This document shows, one piece after another, positions 33,545 to 45,470 of a DNA stretch of 64,000 nt. Each line of letters opens with the position of its first letter. The first letter of the stretch is position 1. The DNA is from Cyathus striatus (lineage: Eukaryota > Basidiomycota > Agaricomycetes > Agaricales > Nidulariaceae), in contig JAOVFP010000007.1 of the NCBI GenBank assembly GCA_025738555.1, positions 1,922,001 through 1,986,000 of the forward strand. Direction: 5' to 3'. The notes below the pieces were generated by a model. It was not told the DNA's origin and did not search any database. It saw only the letters and a program-made list of their open reading frames with translations. The translations under genes and the position numbers were made by a program.

Positions 33545-33870
33545 GAATGGTTTACTTTAGTGGTGTACAAGGAGTGAACAGGGATTACATGGAGTACACA
33601 AGGACTATGTGGACTTTACATGGAGTATACATGGGCTTTATGTGGAAAATTTACCTGGAGTCCACTGACACTCCCTGTATTCCATGTGGATTCCATGTAG
33701 AGTTTGTACACAGACTTATCTCTGTATCAATCCTTCTGTACTCCATGTAAGCTCCATGTTCACTCCACATAGAGTCTCCCAATGTCTATGTGGACTCCAT
33801 GTAGGCTCCTGGAAAATCACACAGAGTCCACATGGACTCCATGTAAACATGTGGGGGACCATAAAGTGCT
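33545..33870. mobile_element. MITE-like cluster of CTCCATGTGGACTCC repeats
   Basis: The left half repeats ACATGGAGTACA/ATGTGGACTTTACATGGAG. The right half carries the complements (TGGACTCCATGTAAGCTCCATG), so the block can fold on itself. There are no real ORFs. It lies immediately right of the 5.57-kb element. Confidence 0.5.
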
Positions 33871-34473
33871 TGCTTCACTCCATACTTCATACTAACCCCA
33901 TACAACATTTGTCTGTTCATAACAATGTCTGCCAATATGAGAAGCACAGAAAGAAGCTGAGTTTATGTAGAATAATTGTTTTACATGTGCACCAACCAGT
34001 AAATTAATCCCATTTCTGAAGGAGAAATAACCAGTTAAAGCCTACTTCTCGTTCTACAATTTCAGACATCCTGACTTGGAATCATCTTTAATTGTCATGA
34101 GCCCCTGGGCGTTCGTTGTGTCCATCTTTGAATAAGAGCATGCCAGAACATGATGGTGCAAAGTTGCCCATCACCGTTCTTTCAAGCTGGAACTTTTCAC
34201 GTAGTGAGTTCATGTTGTATGGAAGTAAGTGTAACTGTGGAAGTAGTATGTTAAGTTGCTGACTTGGATAGCCGAAAGATCATGCTGTGAGACATAAGCA
34301 TAGTCATAAATCCTCAAACCATATCCCATTCATAAATACCATATACATTAACAAAAACCCAGGTAAGTAGATATATACGTATCAAAATCATAAATATCAT
34401 TCCGCATTACTACGCAGACAATCTATCGTCCATCCCATTAAATCCCCGATTCCCAATACACGTACATCTTATA
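33871..34473. other. No supported gene
   Basis: Non-coding-looking sequence between the repeat region and the PC-esterase 3' end. It holds the presumed 3' UTR of the minus-strand gene and no motif I recognise. Confidence 0.45.
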
Positions 34474-36259
34474 TTACAACCTATCCTCTCCCTCAATGGG
34501 TACAACAACCTGATATATCTGTTTATTCCACTCTTCCAACATCCCAGGGAGACACCCTACATCAATCTCATCAACACCTTCTCAACCCAAAAAATAAAAG
34601 TCGAAACTTGGAACTCACAATGCAAACAATCAACACCACTCTCAGCATGCGCATCTGGTCTCTGCAGGGCCAACCCCCAAATATCCAAATAAACCCACCG
34701 AGCCCCCGCTTCCGTATCCAAGCCTAACCGTTCCCTCGTCTCACCCATTTTCCTTATACTCTCCTTCCAGAGAAGATTATGTACCTCGAATCGGTCCCAA
34801 TCCCATTTTAACCTGTCTTCTCTCTCTTCTTGATTCAGGTGCATTGAAGAGAGCAAGCGGCCGGGTATGGATGAGGGCAATTCGGCTTCGAGGGCTGTTT
34901 CGAGGGATGGGTAGGGACGAGGGGAGAGGTCGCATCGAGGATGGCCTGGCGCGGTTGGTCGGTAGATGATTGTTAGGTGAGTTAAGGGGGAGAGGCGGGA
35001 TCGGACTCTACGCATCTGGTTCCGGGGGGTTAGTAAAGGAAAAGGAGAAGAGGGGGGGAAGAACCATTTGTTTAAAAGTAAGCTCGAGCCGATATTGTTG
35101 ATCCATTTGCGTATCGTGCGTCGGAAGCATTGTATATTCATGTCTAGACCACTACCTTCCCAATCAATCCCCCCAAAACAAAAGAAAAAAGGAAAAAAAA
35201 GACGCACATGCGCACCAGTGTTCAAAACAACAACACTATCCTCCGTCACATAACCCCTCTCATCTTCTCTCCAACTCACCGCATCCCTCACGAAATCCTC
35301 CCACCCCTCCACACGCTGAAAATCATGATACCACGGGTACGCCTCTTTACTCGCCCCGTACATCGCTGTAATCTCCCTAATTTCAGGTTCACCTATCAAC
35401 ATATGTTCTTCGAGGAATGTGAATATGGGTCGTTGGAGGCGGGATGCAGGTACACCGGCGCGTGCGATGAGGGCGTGTGCGAGGGGGGTGTTGTTTCGTA
35501 GGATGTGTTGGTGCACGTTTTTGTGGTTGCGTAGGGGGAGGTGCGGTGGGTCTTCGTGGAATTGGAGACCGGTGCTGCGGAGTGTGTAGCCTAGGGCGTG
35601 GAATTGTTGTTCTGTTATTGAGTCTGGCGAGGGGTCAGCGCTCAGCCGTCGCGTTATTAAGAAGGGGACGTACCACCGATAAGTATAATCCCCCCCGCAC
35701 TCCTCAACAACCTAACCACCAACTCTTCCACATTAACCACCCGCATCCTTTTTCCATTATCGGGAAGCCATTCCCAATTCATAACGTCCAACAACCGTTG
35801 GGCCATCTTCTCGCTCCGCTCGAGGTCGGTGAGATCTTTGTCGGGCACGCGACAGCCTGACCAGACCGGTTCTTGTGGGTTCGCGTAGGCTTTTTGTAGG
35901 TCTGCGAGGGTTTGGTAGGGAGGCGAACGGGGGGTCCAGGAGCCTGAGAGACACTCTTCTTGTTGGCACCATTGTGGTTGTTCTGCTTTTGGTTCGGGTT
36001 CGGGTTCGGATTCTGGGGGGGAGGGGTTGGGAGGGGGGACAAGGTGAGGAGGTGGGTGAGCAGAAAGAAGCTCGGGAATGGACAAGTTCAAATGAAGCTG
36101 CTCTTGTTCCGCCCCCGCTGGTTCTGGAAGTAGGGAATCGTGCGGATGCCATGGAGCGTGTTTGAGCCTCGTGATGTGGTTGATTAGCTGTGCGACGCCT
36201 ATGAGAAGTGCGAAGGGAAGCATAACACGGAAGCGCAGGTAGCGTCTGATTGAGGGCAT
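34474..36259 (-). CDS. PC-esterase (TBL/PMR5/Cas1-like) membrane protein, intact copy A
   Basis: Exons are 36259-35674, 35623-35208, 35151-35065, 35015-34619 and 34556-34474, with 49-62 nt introns, giving 522 residues. N-terminal RFRVMLPFALLIGVAQLI is a signal anchor, so this is a type II membrane or Golgi protein. A Pro-rich stem follows, then CLSGSWTPR. The catalytic GDSI is created across the first intron (GGTG|AC TCA ATA). FLEEHMLIGE follows, then NTGAHW (across an intron), RPTAPGHPRC, and the C-terminal DCLHW, whose Asp and His complete the Ser-Asp-His triad of PC-esterases. Relatives act as polysaccharide O-acetyltransferases or esterases; the substrate here is unknown. A broken copy lies at 47756-49194. 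The DCLHW splice and phases are all consistent, so the model is well supported. Confidence 0.85.
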
Positions 36260-37020
36260 CGTGCAGGAGGGGGGAGGGAGAAGGAGGGGAGGGGGGAGAA
36301 GGGGAAGAGGGAGGGGAGAAGGGAAATTATGCGCTCGGAAGAACGGATGGTCTTTTTTAGATGTACCTGACCTGACACTGTTGTCACCACCCGTGCACTC
36401 ACCTTGACGGCCCTATCTTTCCGATCCCTGATTCCTGTTTTTTTAGCCTTTTGATTCAAATACAATGTCCCTGTCTTGTGCTGTCGACTTGTTGGTATGT
36501 TGCCTGATACGCGTCGTGTGGGCAGATGAAGACACGATAAAACGAGTGGATTGCTGCTCTAAACCAGTGAGAGCCGACTCGAGCCTCGAGGAAGCTCTCG
36601 AGGAAAATACTTATCCGGTATATCCGATCGCGTCCGCGCAAAAACCCTCAAGCCTGGTTCAAGCACGTGGAAAAAGGTACCGTTTAATTTTAATTTATCA
36701 GACCCTCGTCGTAACCGACACCGCCACTGACATTCAAAATGTCACACTTTTTATTTGGGCGGATGTATTATCTATGGCTTGGTGTCTGCTTGGTATGATA
36801 GGGCGCTGATGTTCCTTCAGCTTCTGCGCTCTGGGAATAGAGTCCAACATTCCACGCAGTTAACCCTTTTTTCTCTTATGTAGTTGGTGGTATCGACATG
36901 ATGTCATAGGGTATAATGTACATGATGGCGCTAATACACCTCTAGCGCCCTAGTAAAAGAGTCCTCGATGAAAGAGTTCGTATCTTAGTTCGTATCTTAA
37001 TTCACAGCACCTAACCTGAT
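36260..37020. promoter_or_regulatory. Conserved upstream region of PC-esterase copy A
   Basis: There is no gene. About 36440-36960 is nearly the same as 49340-49870 in copy B, including GCCGACTCGAGCCTCGAG and GTACCGTTTAATTTTAATTT. It contains a G/A-rich stretch just 5' of the start codon (36262-36325). Presumed promoter of the minus-strand gene. Confidence 0.4.
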
Positions 37021-37503
37021 TAACCCTCCTTTGTCCTCACCCCCCCTCTCACATCCTCTTCGACATCAATCCGCAACACATCCTGCACTTCCGCATCCGA
37101 ACCACTTCGATATGGAGGAGGTAACGTCGAATACGATGGGGTTGGTAATGGAGTGTGATAAGGAATAAAGGATGACATAATGCTACTATTATAATAAATT
37201 TCAATCAAAGAGATCGTCGAAGTAGAGAATATTCCCTTACTCAGTGCTTATGGGTAACGGCAATGACTGAGTAATATCACGAGCATTAGAATTAGTGTTG
37301 GTGTTGGTGTTGGTGTTGGTGTCGGTGTCGGTGTTGATATTGGCGAAGCTGATGTCGGCACCAATAGGTGTTGTCGAACTTTTAAAGGACGTTGGTGCTC
37401 CGTCTGATACTTCCCCTTGGCTAAACAGGATCAGGCTGGCTGTCGGTGAAAACGATGAAACCTGAGCTAAAGCATATGCCGTGTTGCAGCTCACAGACAC
37501 CAA
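37021..37503 (-). pseudogene. PPPY-tailed membrane protein relic
   Basis: The C-terminal part YSTLPPPYRSGSDAEVQDVL ... RTKEG matches the tail of the 50202-50795 gene. Upstream is a separate frame with a Thr/Asn repeat (TDTDTNTNTNTN, from a TTGGTG microsatellite at about 37295-37340). The transmembrane segment seen in the other copy is missing and the frames do not join, so this is a broken copy. Confidence 0.6.
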
Positions 37504-38810
37504 CTGAAGGCTTAATTCAATTAAATTGTTAGATCAAATTTTTGAACGCGGAGAAACATTCCTGAGTGAAACATACAGTAAAGTGCTCATTCCTTTACGT
37601 CTGAGCCTTGGTAGCATTGCGCTATGCGGTGTAATGTAGGAAGGAAAGAACTTCGAGTAGGAGGACGAGAATTATTATATACGCATGAATTAGCTCCCGT
37701 TGATTGATATATATTTTTATCAGGCCGACAGAAGCGGATGGTAGTAGAGCAGAACTGTGTAATCATCTGCTATTCATATGTCAAGATGCATACCTCTAGC
37801 AAACGTTCATAATAAGTCCACAACGCCTCGTGTATATATATACGATTGAATCAAATAACGTATATGTGCACTGAGAATGGTACAAATCATTCTATTGTCA
37901 TGGTTCTGATATAGGTATGATAAATCAGTACGTACTCCTTCCCACAGTAACAGTACAGTAGCTGTCAATGTTACAATGTATTCCGGAAACCTTCATCTGA
38001 ATTAGATATTGGCAATGCTGCGAAGTTACTAATGAGCAACTCGTTGAGATATATTGAAGTCATACATAGTGGGCACTTCTTGTATTGCTACAAAAATTAT
38101 TAACCAAAGCTGTATTGCACTTCGATTCGTTTCGAGATGTATACCGACAATCTTCAATAATAACCTAGAGAATCGAATTTAAGTGGTTAATTGTACGCTC
38201 TATGTATGATTAAGTAAATCGAACGTTTATTCATCGTTCTGATATTTCACGGTCGTTGTACTGCTTCTTTCGATTGGCAAAATGTAAGTTTGTAAAGTGA
38301 AATGCGACAAAAATAATTATAGAAGTTATCAGACATAATTACCGCTGATGGGGACAATGTTGGTTGCTGAAAATGCTACAGACGACTGCCTGTTGTTCTG
38401 AGCCGGACTATATGTTGTGGTGAAGCTCGCAAATACCCGCTGAAGGCTTGATTTAATTATTAGCTATTATTTATGAATTCGGAGAAGGGGGTGGCTTTTT
38501 TTTTTTTTTTTTTCCAATTATGTATTTATTGTCGGTGATGGGGTACCATATGTCGCGACAGTGTAGCGTCTACTTGTATGTAAAGTATAGTATGTATGGG
38601 ATGGCTTAAAGGCTAGACCCATGAGGAATATATTTAAGTGGTACTAGATAATGATACTTGTACCCAAAATGTGAGGTACTTGAGTCTTCATTTGCTTGGT
38701 ATTGAACTTGTCCAGGAAGCGGAAGTACTTAGTGTATATGTCTAAAGCTTGGTGTCGACTTGACTTAATATGATAGGGTATGATATTGTACATAATGGTA
38801 CTGATATATC
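37504..38810. other. Non-coding block duplicated at 51.15-51.42 / 58.65-59.46 kb
   Basis: No gene. 37680-38460 is a near copy of sequence that in segment B is split by the 7.22-kb element and by a 281-bp MITE. The two empty sites are CAGTAG at about 37966-37971 and GTAA at 38214-38217. A T-run of about 20 bases lies near 38495. Confidence 0.6.
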
Positions 38811-38814
38811 TTTA

Positions 38815-39045
38815 GCACTCTAGTAAAAGAGTCTGATTCGGTGTAAGAGTTCGTCTGCTTAATTGAAGAGAGTCCCATTTTTTCCAGAGCAATTCGTCCT
38901 CTTTTCTTCTCGCCCCTTCTCGTACGTCCCCACCGACGTCAATCTGCACATTTGTACCATGTCGATAGGGAGGCGGCTGCATCAAATACGACACCTGACT
39001 CTCATTCTCTAACCTCAACTCTTTCCGTTCGAGCCGCTCGGACAA
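38815..39045 (-). pseudogene. PPPY-tail fragment
   Basis: A minus-strand stretch with ENESQVSYLMQPPPYRHGTN, then VQIDVGGDVREGARRKEDEL, is homologous to the C-terminus of the 50202-50795 protein. No transmembrane or Ser/Thr-rich part precedes it, so it is an isolated tail. Confidence 0.6.
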
Positions 39046-39149
39046 ACGGAGTTTTTGATCTGAGTTTCCCTCAAATGCCAGCGCGGGTGGGGTAGCCCTC
39101 CGTTTTTATTCCTCACTTAAAAATATATTGTGACACACTGATCAGGAAA

Positions 39150-40140
39150 AAAGGCAAGGCAACATAGTACTACGCAGTCTGTATAGCACGTATAATCAGG
39201 TAGGCTAGTCCACATTTTATAGACTTATATGGCAACCTGTCAAGCTCTCATAGATTGACATAGTTCTCCATAGCCGCAGTGATATCTCTCATTCTATGTG
39301 ACTCAGACTAAAGCTTCGTAGTTAACCAGTCTACCCAGTTACAAAGGACGTAGAGATTAAGATAGAAAACATAAATCAACCTACTGCTGAAGAGGGAAGG
39401 TGTGGGGTTGAAGGTTCCTATTCGAAGGATAGACGAGCCGCTGGCGCGTCTGTCCAGCGTTAAGGTTCTAAGGTAGTGAAAATATGGTGTCAACGACGTA
39501 AACAGGAGGGGTGGCGGCGTGGCGAGAGGCGGGACTTCGGGACGAGGTTCTGGGGTGTTTGGGTGAGTAAGTTTCCGGGAGGGGAGTTGGGAACGAGCGA
39601 GACGACGAAGAAACACGATACGAGAGGCACCAAGAGAGAGAGAGATGGGGGGGAAATTCACTGAATTACTCGAGACCTAGATACACTGTTTATATAGGAA
39701 AAATGGTAGAAAATTATACCTAAAAGAGCGAATGAAAACTTCTTGAAGCCAAGAGTGTGATAGCAAAAGGATGAGTGTTTCAAGGAGAAACAGAGAGAGA
39801 TTTGTATGTAAAGTGTGAAGAGAGATGGGATGTGATATGAGGAGAAGTGGCGAATGTAGCGATGATGAGTACAGAAAGACCGGACGTTGAGATGCTGATG
39901 TCGAGATCTTCAGTTTTGTGAAATAGTTCCGCTGTCCCTAGCTTCGCGTGCCCATAACCGAGTGCTTTGGTTGATCGTTAGCTTGATAGTTCGTCCAGCG
40001 TTGGGGAGAAGTCGGTCCGATTTCGAGAGCGTCAGGGGGACATTGTGCAGACGGAGGTGAAGGGGAGCTGGCGACGTTTACGCGTTTGAGCTTCAATTAC
40101 GTTGTAGATCACGTGACTCTGATGCGTCTGCATAACACAC
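39150..40140. repeat. 1-kb dispersed unit, copy 1
   Basis: Nearly identical to 63010-64000, and its inner part (from about 39388) is similar to 62076-62855. It contains TGTTTATATAGGAAAAATGG (a TATA-like site) and ends AGATCACGTGACTCTG. The 117-codon minus-strand ORF (39308-39661) is present in all copies but diverges like non-coding DNA. Confidence 0.75.
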
Positions 40141-40186
40141 TAATATCATTAGTAATAAAGAATAGGGCCGGCAAGCGGCAGGGCCC

Positions 40187-41592
40187 ACTACCTTCTTATT
40201 TAACTGACATTTACAATTAGTAAAGACATGGATGGGAATCTGTTACAGAGCACGGTGAGAAACGGACATTGTACATGTCGAGAGGAAAGGAACGTACTGC
40301 AACTGCCAACACCACAAGGCTAGCACAAGCCCATCAAGACCTTCTCATGCTAGAAGACAAGCCTAGAGGCGTCAGATTATACACAAGTCGTAATCATCCT
40401 CTCAGGACTCTCAATCCACCCCCTCCAACACTCAACAAATGCAGCCATCTCAACACCCATCTTCGACCTCCTCTCCCCTGGTACCTTCCCATTCTTAACC
40501 AGCGCCTCATGATTACCCTCACCCATCTCATCCTCACTGGGCCACCTATACCAGTAGTCGTCTGCCATGTCTTGGTAAGATGGCTTTTATCAGATTCGCC
40601 ATTTGCAATTGCATTACTAACCATTCGCTTCTCTAGGCTGGTCTTCTAGCACGAGAAGGTCTTGTCTGTTCAGCTTCAGGTATGGTTGTCTCAGTGCTAC
40701 TAGATTCCTCTGTGGCTCCTTCCTCCCCACCATCCTCGACCTTGTTGAGACACTGTGTAAACCACTTTCTCCATCCTACCCTCCTTGATAAGGAGTCCCT
40801 TTATGCCTTCATCAAATGGCAAGGTGATTCTACACTTGCTTTGTCTGATGCACATCCCAGAGTGGGCTGAAGGCTGTTATTGGGCTAAAGGGTGCTACAG
40901 AACTGTCATACTGATGCATTAGGTGAATGACCAGGTAGATGAATGAAGAAAGAACATACTAGTTGATAAGCTTATACTCCCCAATCCCCTCCCCAATATC
41001 CATCATGTTGAACCTCTGTAATGTTATTCTCCCCCATACCACCAAGATGGGTGTAGAAAACAGCATGTGGTCTGCATATGAGTAAGAGCAATGGGCAAGC
41101 GAGAGTGTAATACCACTACTGCTTGAGGTTCATGCTTCAATGTCAGGTTATTCGAAATGCTTGCAGTAGGTGCTTTGCCTGATTGTGGTTGGCGACGAGA
41201 TCCAATGCTGCTTCAGGTGGACTCTGTTACAAAAACTTTCTTTGGATGAGGCTTGAGTAAGAGCTCATGGAAACTGGAGGTGGATGGAGGAGCAGAAGAA
41301 ATAGAATGATGTTGGCCGTTAACGTTGACCGTCTGATGTATTTGTAATGATTGGGCGCTAGGGCGAGAAGAGCCGGTGTCAGTGAAGATGAATACCGACG
41401 GAATACGGGAGGGTTATCGATGACTGGGGATGATAAAAGGAGGATCTGAGACGAGTGAAATTCGTCAGCTGTTACAGACCATCACGGGGCTCCAGCCAAT
41501 CAGACTCAGATCTCGTTCGGGATCCCGAAATCGCCTTATAGGGAAATCGAGACCACCCTATAACCCAACTACCTTAAAAGGTAGTGGGAATG
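40187..41592. mobile_element. Possible transposon with CCCACTACCTT ends (unit E1)
   Basis: The left CCCACTACCTTCTTATTTAA and the right TTAAAAGGTAGTGGG are inverted relatives, and the same ends bound 44195-46752. The right end is preceded by ACCCTATAACCCAACTACC in both. Inside are a minus-strand frame (ADDYWYRWPSEDEMGEGNHE) and a 35-bp inverted repeat (about 40341-40375 versus 40630-40668, core GACCTTCTCrTGCTAGAAGAC). No clear TSD, so the boundaries are tentative. Confidence 0.4.
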
Positions 41593-42592
41593 TTCCTCAT
41601 TTAATCCAGCCACGTGTATATTCCCACCGTCAACTTCGACGCTTGGCGTGATACCTAAATCAATACCACCTGCACAGCGGTTATTTATGGAGATACTTAA
41701 GCAGTATGTCAGTTAATTTAATTTACATAAACTTTAATTGAAAGATTAATCATATGTTTGAGGAGACAAGAATTATCAAGTGTCTAGATATCAATCCATA
41801 ATGCTGACGAAGTCAGGATTCACCGTCATGAGATGAACTTCCACAGCACCTTCCATGCAGGATGTAAATGTTACTTTCATTCCTGCAGGACCACCGTGTC
41901 GTGGAGGACTATCGAAAGCAAAAGCTAAACGAGTTTAATACTTAATGTGAATCGAATCGTCTTGCTGTGGGTATCGCAATAAGTATGCTTACTATGTCAG
42001 TAACATCGGTGAACCATCATCTCTGGATATCCAATCGTGCAGTGTATTGATTGGTTTATGGTTACTGGTTCTTTAGTACGAAAGTCCAAATATTAAAGAA
42101 AACATCTCCAAAGAACTGCTTCTAATCATACTCTCTGAATCACGTGATGAGAGACCGTTGCATTCGCGGAAACTAAACCATCCCTAAGGTCCAGGAACAT
42201 TCGAATAGCATACATGCTCATTGCTCTTACATGGGGTGGCGTGTCGTGTGTCTGATTCTGTGCTGGTAAGGACATGGTTTATCAGTAAAATTGGTCAGAG
42301 AAGTTCCATCGAACAGATATCATGCAGGTACATCATATCAATAGGTCCCAATTCGGTGAATTCATGACTCTGCAAGTCGCAGTGTCATACGATTGAAATA
42401 AAAATCAGCGCTATAAAAATATCCAAAGGATAGGGAAACCGAGGTTAGCAGTTTATCTAGTAAATGTCTTGCTTTAATTTATTGCCGAAGACTAAAACTA
42501 TAATTGACCATGACATTGGGTCGAGTGTGCAGGTTGCTACAATGCATCACGTAGAATGATTGGAAAATTGAAGTCCTCAGAAAACCTATTTT
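41593..42592. other. No supported gene
   Basis: Intergenic sequence without a coding signal or repeat that I can identify. Confidence 0.4.
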
Positions 42593-42785
42593 GGTTTGCT
42601 GATTGTATTTGGCGGATCGGACTCCAAATCGGCCCGAAAAGTTGCGAACCGCGCTTAACATTTTATTAGGCGCTAGAACCATTGTGCGGTTTGCTGATTG
42701 TATTTGGCGGATCGGACTCCAAATAGGCCCGAAAAGTTGCGAACCGCGCTTAACATTTTATTAACATTAGGCGCTGGAACCTTTG
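42593..42785. promoter_or_regulatory. Tandem 96-bp duplication upstream of the CaaX gene
   Basis: GGTTTGCTGATTGTATTTGG...CGCTTAACATTTTATTA...GGCGCTRGAACC occurs twice head-to-tail (42593 and 42689) with only a few differences. It lies 90-280 bp upstream of the ATG at 42873 and so probably duplicates promoter sequence (CGGATCGGACTCCAAAT core). Confidence 0.7.
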
Positions 42786-42872
42786 TAAATTTATCAGCAC
42801 TCCGGGTCTCTTTCGCCCTCCATAAGAAGCGTCAAAGCATCATAGTTGCAGTACATCCCAAATCGCTCTTAA

Positions 42873-43554
42873 ATGTCTCGAGTACCTCACCAGCAGGGAG
42901 CATATTATCCATCTCGCCAGCCTATGCGTACCGACACGGATATCGCTCCGCCAGTTTCTCATGGCCAATCTCATCACTCTCGCGCCATGAGCAATGCTGA
43001 TTCGCTAAGCCCCGACGCCTGGACTCAGGCCCAAGTTCCTCGTGAGGTTAAGCTCCCTTCGGACGTTTATATACCGAACTATCATCGGAACGTTTTGGAA
43101 ACGCGTCGAGGTGTACAATTTAATGATGAGGGCATCTACAATCCATCAATGGACGGTATGTTATCTTTTGTTTGCCATTATAATGATCAACTCTATATTT
43201 TTTCAAAAAGAACCTAGTAGTTCACGCACTCGCACAGGACAGTCTCACACCAATAAACCTCTGTACAGAGCCACCATGAAATACAACAGAAAAGCAGCTG
43301 AGTCTTCTAGGGGAACAGCTGTTAACATAGCCGGGTGCGATCTTGCTTCCTTCACAAAAGCAGGAGTTGCGGTGGACGATTATATTAGACTACAAGAAGG
43401 CGTCATGAGGAATAATATGGAATATGGAGGTCGATTCGAGTCCACGTTCGACGCTGAAGTACCCGGGGATTTCTACAATGTTGCGGGAGTCGGCTTTAAT
43501 CCTAATGAGCCTGAACATAAGAGCCATACACTCTGTAGTTGTACTATAGCTTAG
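42873..43554 (+). CDS. 208-residue protein ending in a CaaX box
   Basis: Two exons (42873-43155 and 43211-43554) flank a 55-nt intron (GTATGT..AAAAAG); phases agree and the frame ends at TAG. The N-terminus is polar and rich in Ser/Gln/His (MSRVPHQQGAYYPSRQPMRT). A conserved-looking middle contains VYIPNYHRNVLE and YRATMKYNRKAAESSRGTAV. The C-terminus reads NPNEPEHKSHTLCSCTIA. CTIA fits a CaaX farnesylation signal, so membrane attachment is expected. Basidiomycete lipopeptide pheromones end similarly, but their precursors are usually far shorter. No receptor gene is visible nearby. No family is recognised; AT-rich polyadenylation-like signals (AAATAAAATC) follow at 43588. Confidence 0.65.
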
Positions 43555-44194
43555 CTGAATTGAATGTCTCAATTGTTTTTTTTTTTCAAATAAAATCCAA
43601 ATAAAATCGCTACACTTTAATATGTATTTATGACGCTTTGTTTGCTTCCTTGTTCAAATTTAAATAGATAGCATTAGCGCCCTCTCGTCGCTTGCTCCCT
43701 CCACCCCCTCTGCTCGTCGTCTGATCTGTTCACTGCCCATCTCCCTGCCTCTTCCTGCTGCTTTCGCGTAATATTACGTAATATGTTGAAATCGACAAGG
43801 ACATTAGTAAAAAAGTGCGCCGCATACATAGGGAATGAAATATAAAATATTTATCTAGAATTAAATTAAATATAATTATGTAAAATATATTATAATGACT
43901 AGTTAGTTGTGAGCACTATGAAAGCCAGGATTACTTGGGATAGTCAGCAATAATTGGGGACAGGATTGTGAACATGAAATCCTATAGATTATATTGTTAA
44001 ATACAAACCTATGATCATGACTTGGTGTGTATAAATTTCTATACATATATGAAATAGTTAGCAGAGTCCATGGAAGGCGGAAATAGTGTAGATTAGCTAT
44101 TTAGTGCGCACAAGGTAGAATAGCCTGTGGGAGTAGTATTTATTAGTAATTTGTACTGCTAGATGTATAGTAAATTACGACGTCAATAGGATGT
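43555..44194. other. No supported gene
   Basis: 3' flank of the CaaX gene. AT-rich and without recognisable features. Confidence 0.4.
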
Positions 44195-45194
44195 TTGGGC
44201 CCACTACCTCATTTAACAGATATTTACCATTAGAAAAAAAATTCATTATAGAAAAAACTGTATCAAGCGAGAACAGCTACACCAAAACCGTAGTGATAGA
44301 TACCATGAATTTGAAGTTCATAAGTCTGAGATGGAAATAGATGATAAATGTGGTAGTTAAAAGTATGGAAAGAAAGAAACTTACTCTGAAATGACGAGAA
44401 AACATTCAGCCAAAAGAAGGGATGGTGTCTTTAGTCAAGCAAGTTAAGGAGAAAGAACATGAGCAACAGAGAACCAGTTTAAATATCATGATCAATTGAA
44501 AATATTAAATAGAAACTAGGGGGAATGAATGACGACCTAGAATACATTACTCAACACAGAAAAGTTTGATTGCTCGGTAGTGAGAAAGACAACTTGCATG
44601 AATGGAACGTTAAGTAGCAGAACAAATTGTATCAAAGAACAGTCTATGGCAGTGGTGTGAGTGCAGGTCATGATTGATCCAGCTTACGGCCATCAGTGTG
44701 GCAGCCGACGTCTGGGACTGAAGGGTGGTGGGTGGTCGTGGTGTAATATTGTGACGGTGGTTGGTACAGCATAACTATTGACTCAATTAACAGTTAAGGA
44801 CCCCACCGACGATTGCGTTGATCATGCGAGGGAACAGAGAGAAGAGAGCAACAAGGGCAACAGTACACCGATCCTACCAGCGACTGCGTTGGTGACAGGG
44901 GGGGGGGTTAACTGGTACGCCATCCCCACCTATGATTGCATGGATGGGAGGATCCTCGGGGAAGCGATCTAGGGAGGAGGAGGGCGACGGCCTGAGGGAG
45001 GGGACAGAAAGTCTCTCAATTGCTACCTCAGGAGGGGCGTTGACGAGTTGCAAAGACATTGCATCTTTGTCGTAACATGGGCAAGGAGGGGGGGCTGGAG
45101 GTTGTGGTGTCTTTGACATTGTGATGAAGGCAGGTGGAAGGTCGAGGAGGTAAGCAGAGGGGGCGAAGAGAAGGGATATGAAAAAAAAACATGC

Positions 45195-45465
45195 CTGTCG
45201 CATCCGTGGACCCGCTAGAGTCTTTCCTACCCACCCTGCCCACCGAATGTTCGATTCTCACGTATTGTTCTGTGTAAGAGCGCAAGACATCCAAGAGATG
45301 TGGTTCTGTGAGGAGAGGCGTTAGTGTATGAACACGGAGAATGGAATGTGAACAACGGAGAGGGGGGACAGTGCTTAGCTCAGTGATCATCCTCTACCCC
45401 CTCGAAGTCTCTGTCGACCATTGGCGTGGACACCAAGTACTTGATTATGTTAAGCGGGATGGATT
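45195..45465 (-). pseudogene. Fragment of an unidentified gene
   Basis: A minus-strand segment reads IPLNIIKYLVSTPMVDRDFE ... VEDDH (about 45460-45385), followed after an apparent intron (branch CACTAAC, acceptor CTCACAG at about 45308) by EPHLLDVLRSYTEQYVRIEH and SVGRVGRKDSSGSTDA. The composition and splice signals look like genuine host exons, but I do not recognise the family. A TGA interrupts the first part just after DDH. It lies directly downstream of the glyoxal oxidase fragment. Confidence 0.4.
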
Positions 45466-45470
45466 GGTAC

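Larger units (their letters stand above)
34900..40150. repeat. Segmental duplication, copy A (compact)
   Basis: This segment is collinear with 47.83-64.0 kb: PC-esterase gene and its upstream region (to about 36.95), PPPY-tail relic (37.02), a shared block at 37.68-38.46, another PPPY tail (38.82-39.05) and a 1-kb unit (39.15-40.14). Copy A lacks the four insertions seen in copy B and therefore serves as the empty-site reference. Identity looks above 85-90% by eye over most shared blocks. Confidence 0.85.

Noticed and set aside
36465..36809. 114-codon plus-strand ORF upstream of the PC-esterase
   Set aside because: It is not kept open in the duplicate at 49.36-49.72 kb; it is probably a promoter region.
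39308..39661. 117-codon minus-strand ORF as a gene
   Set aside because: It is present in all repeat copies but frames and residues drift without codon-position bias by eye.
42873..43554. Mating-type B locus
   Set aside because: Only a CaaX-like end is seen; no STE3 receptor and no short pheromone-size precursor in the window.
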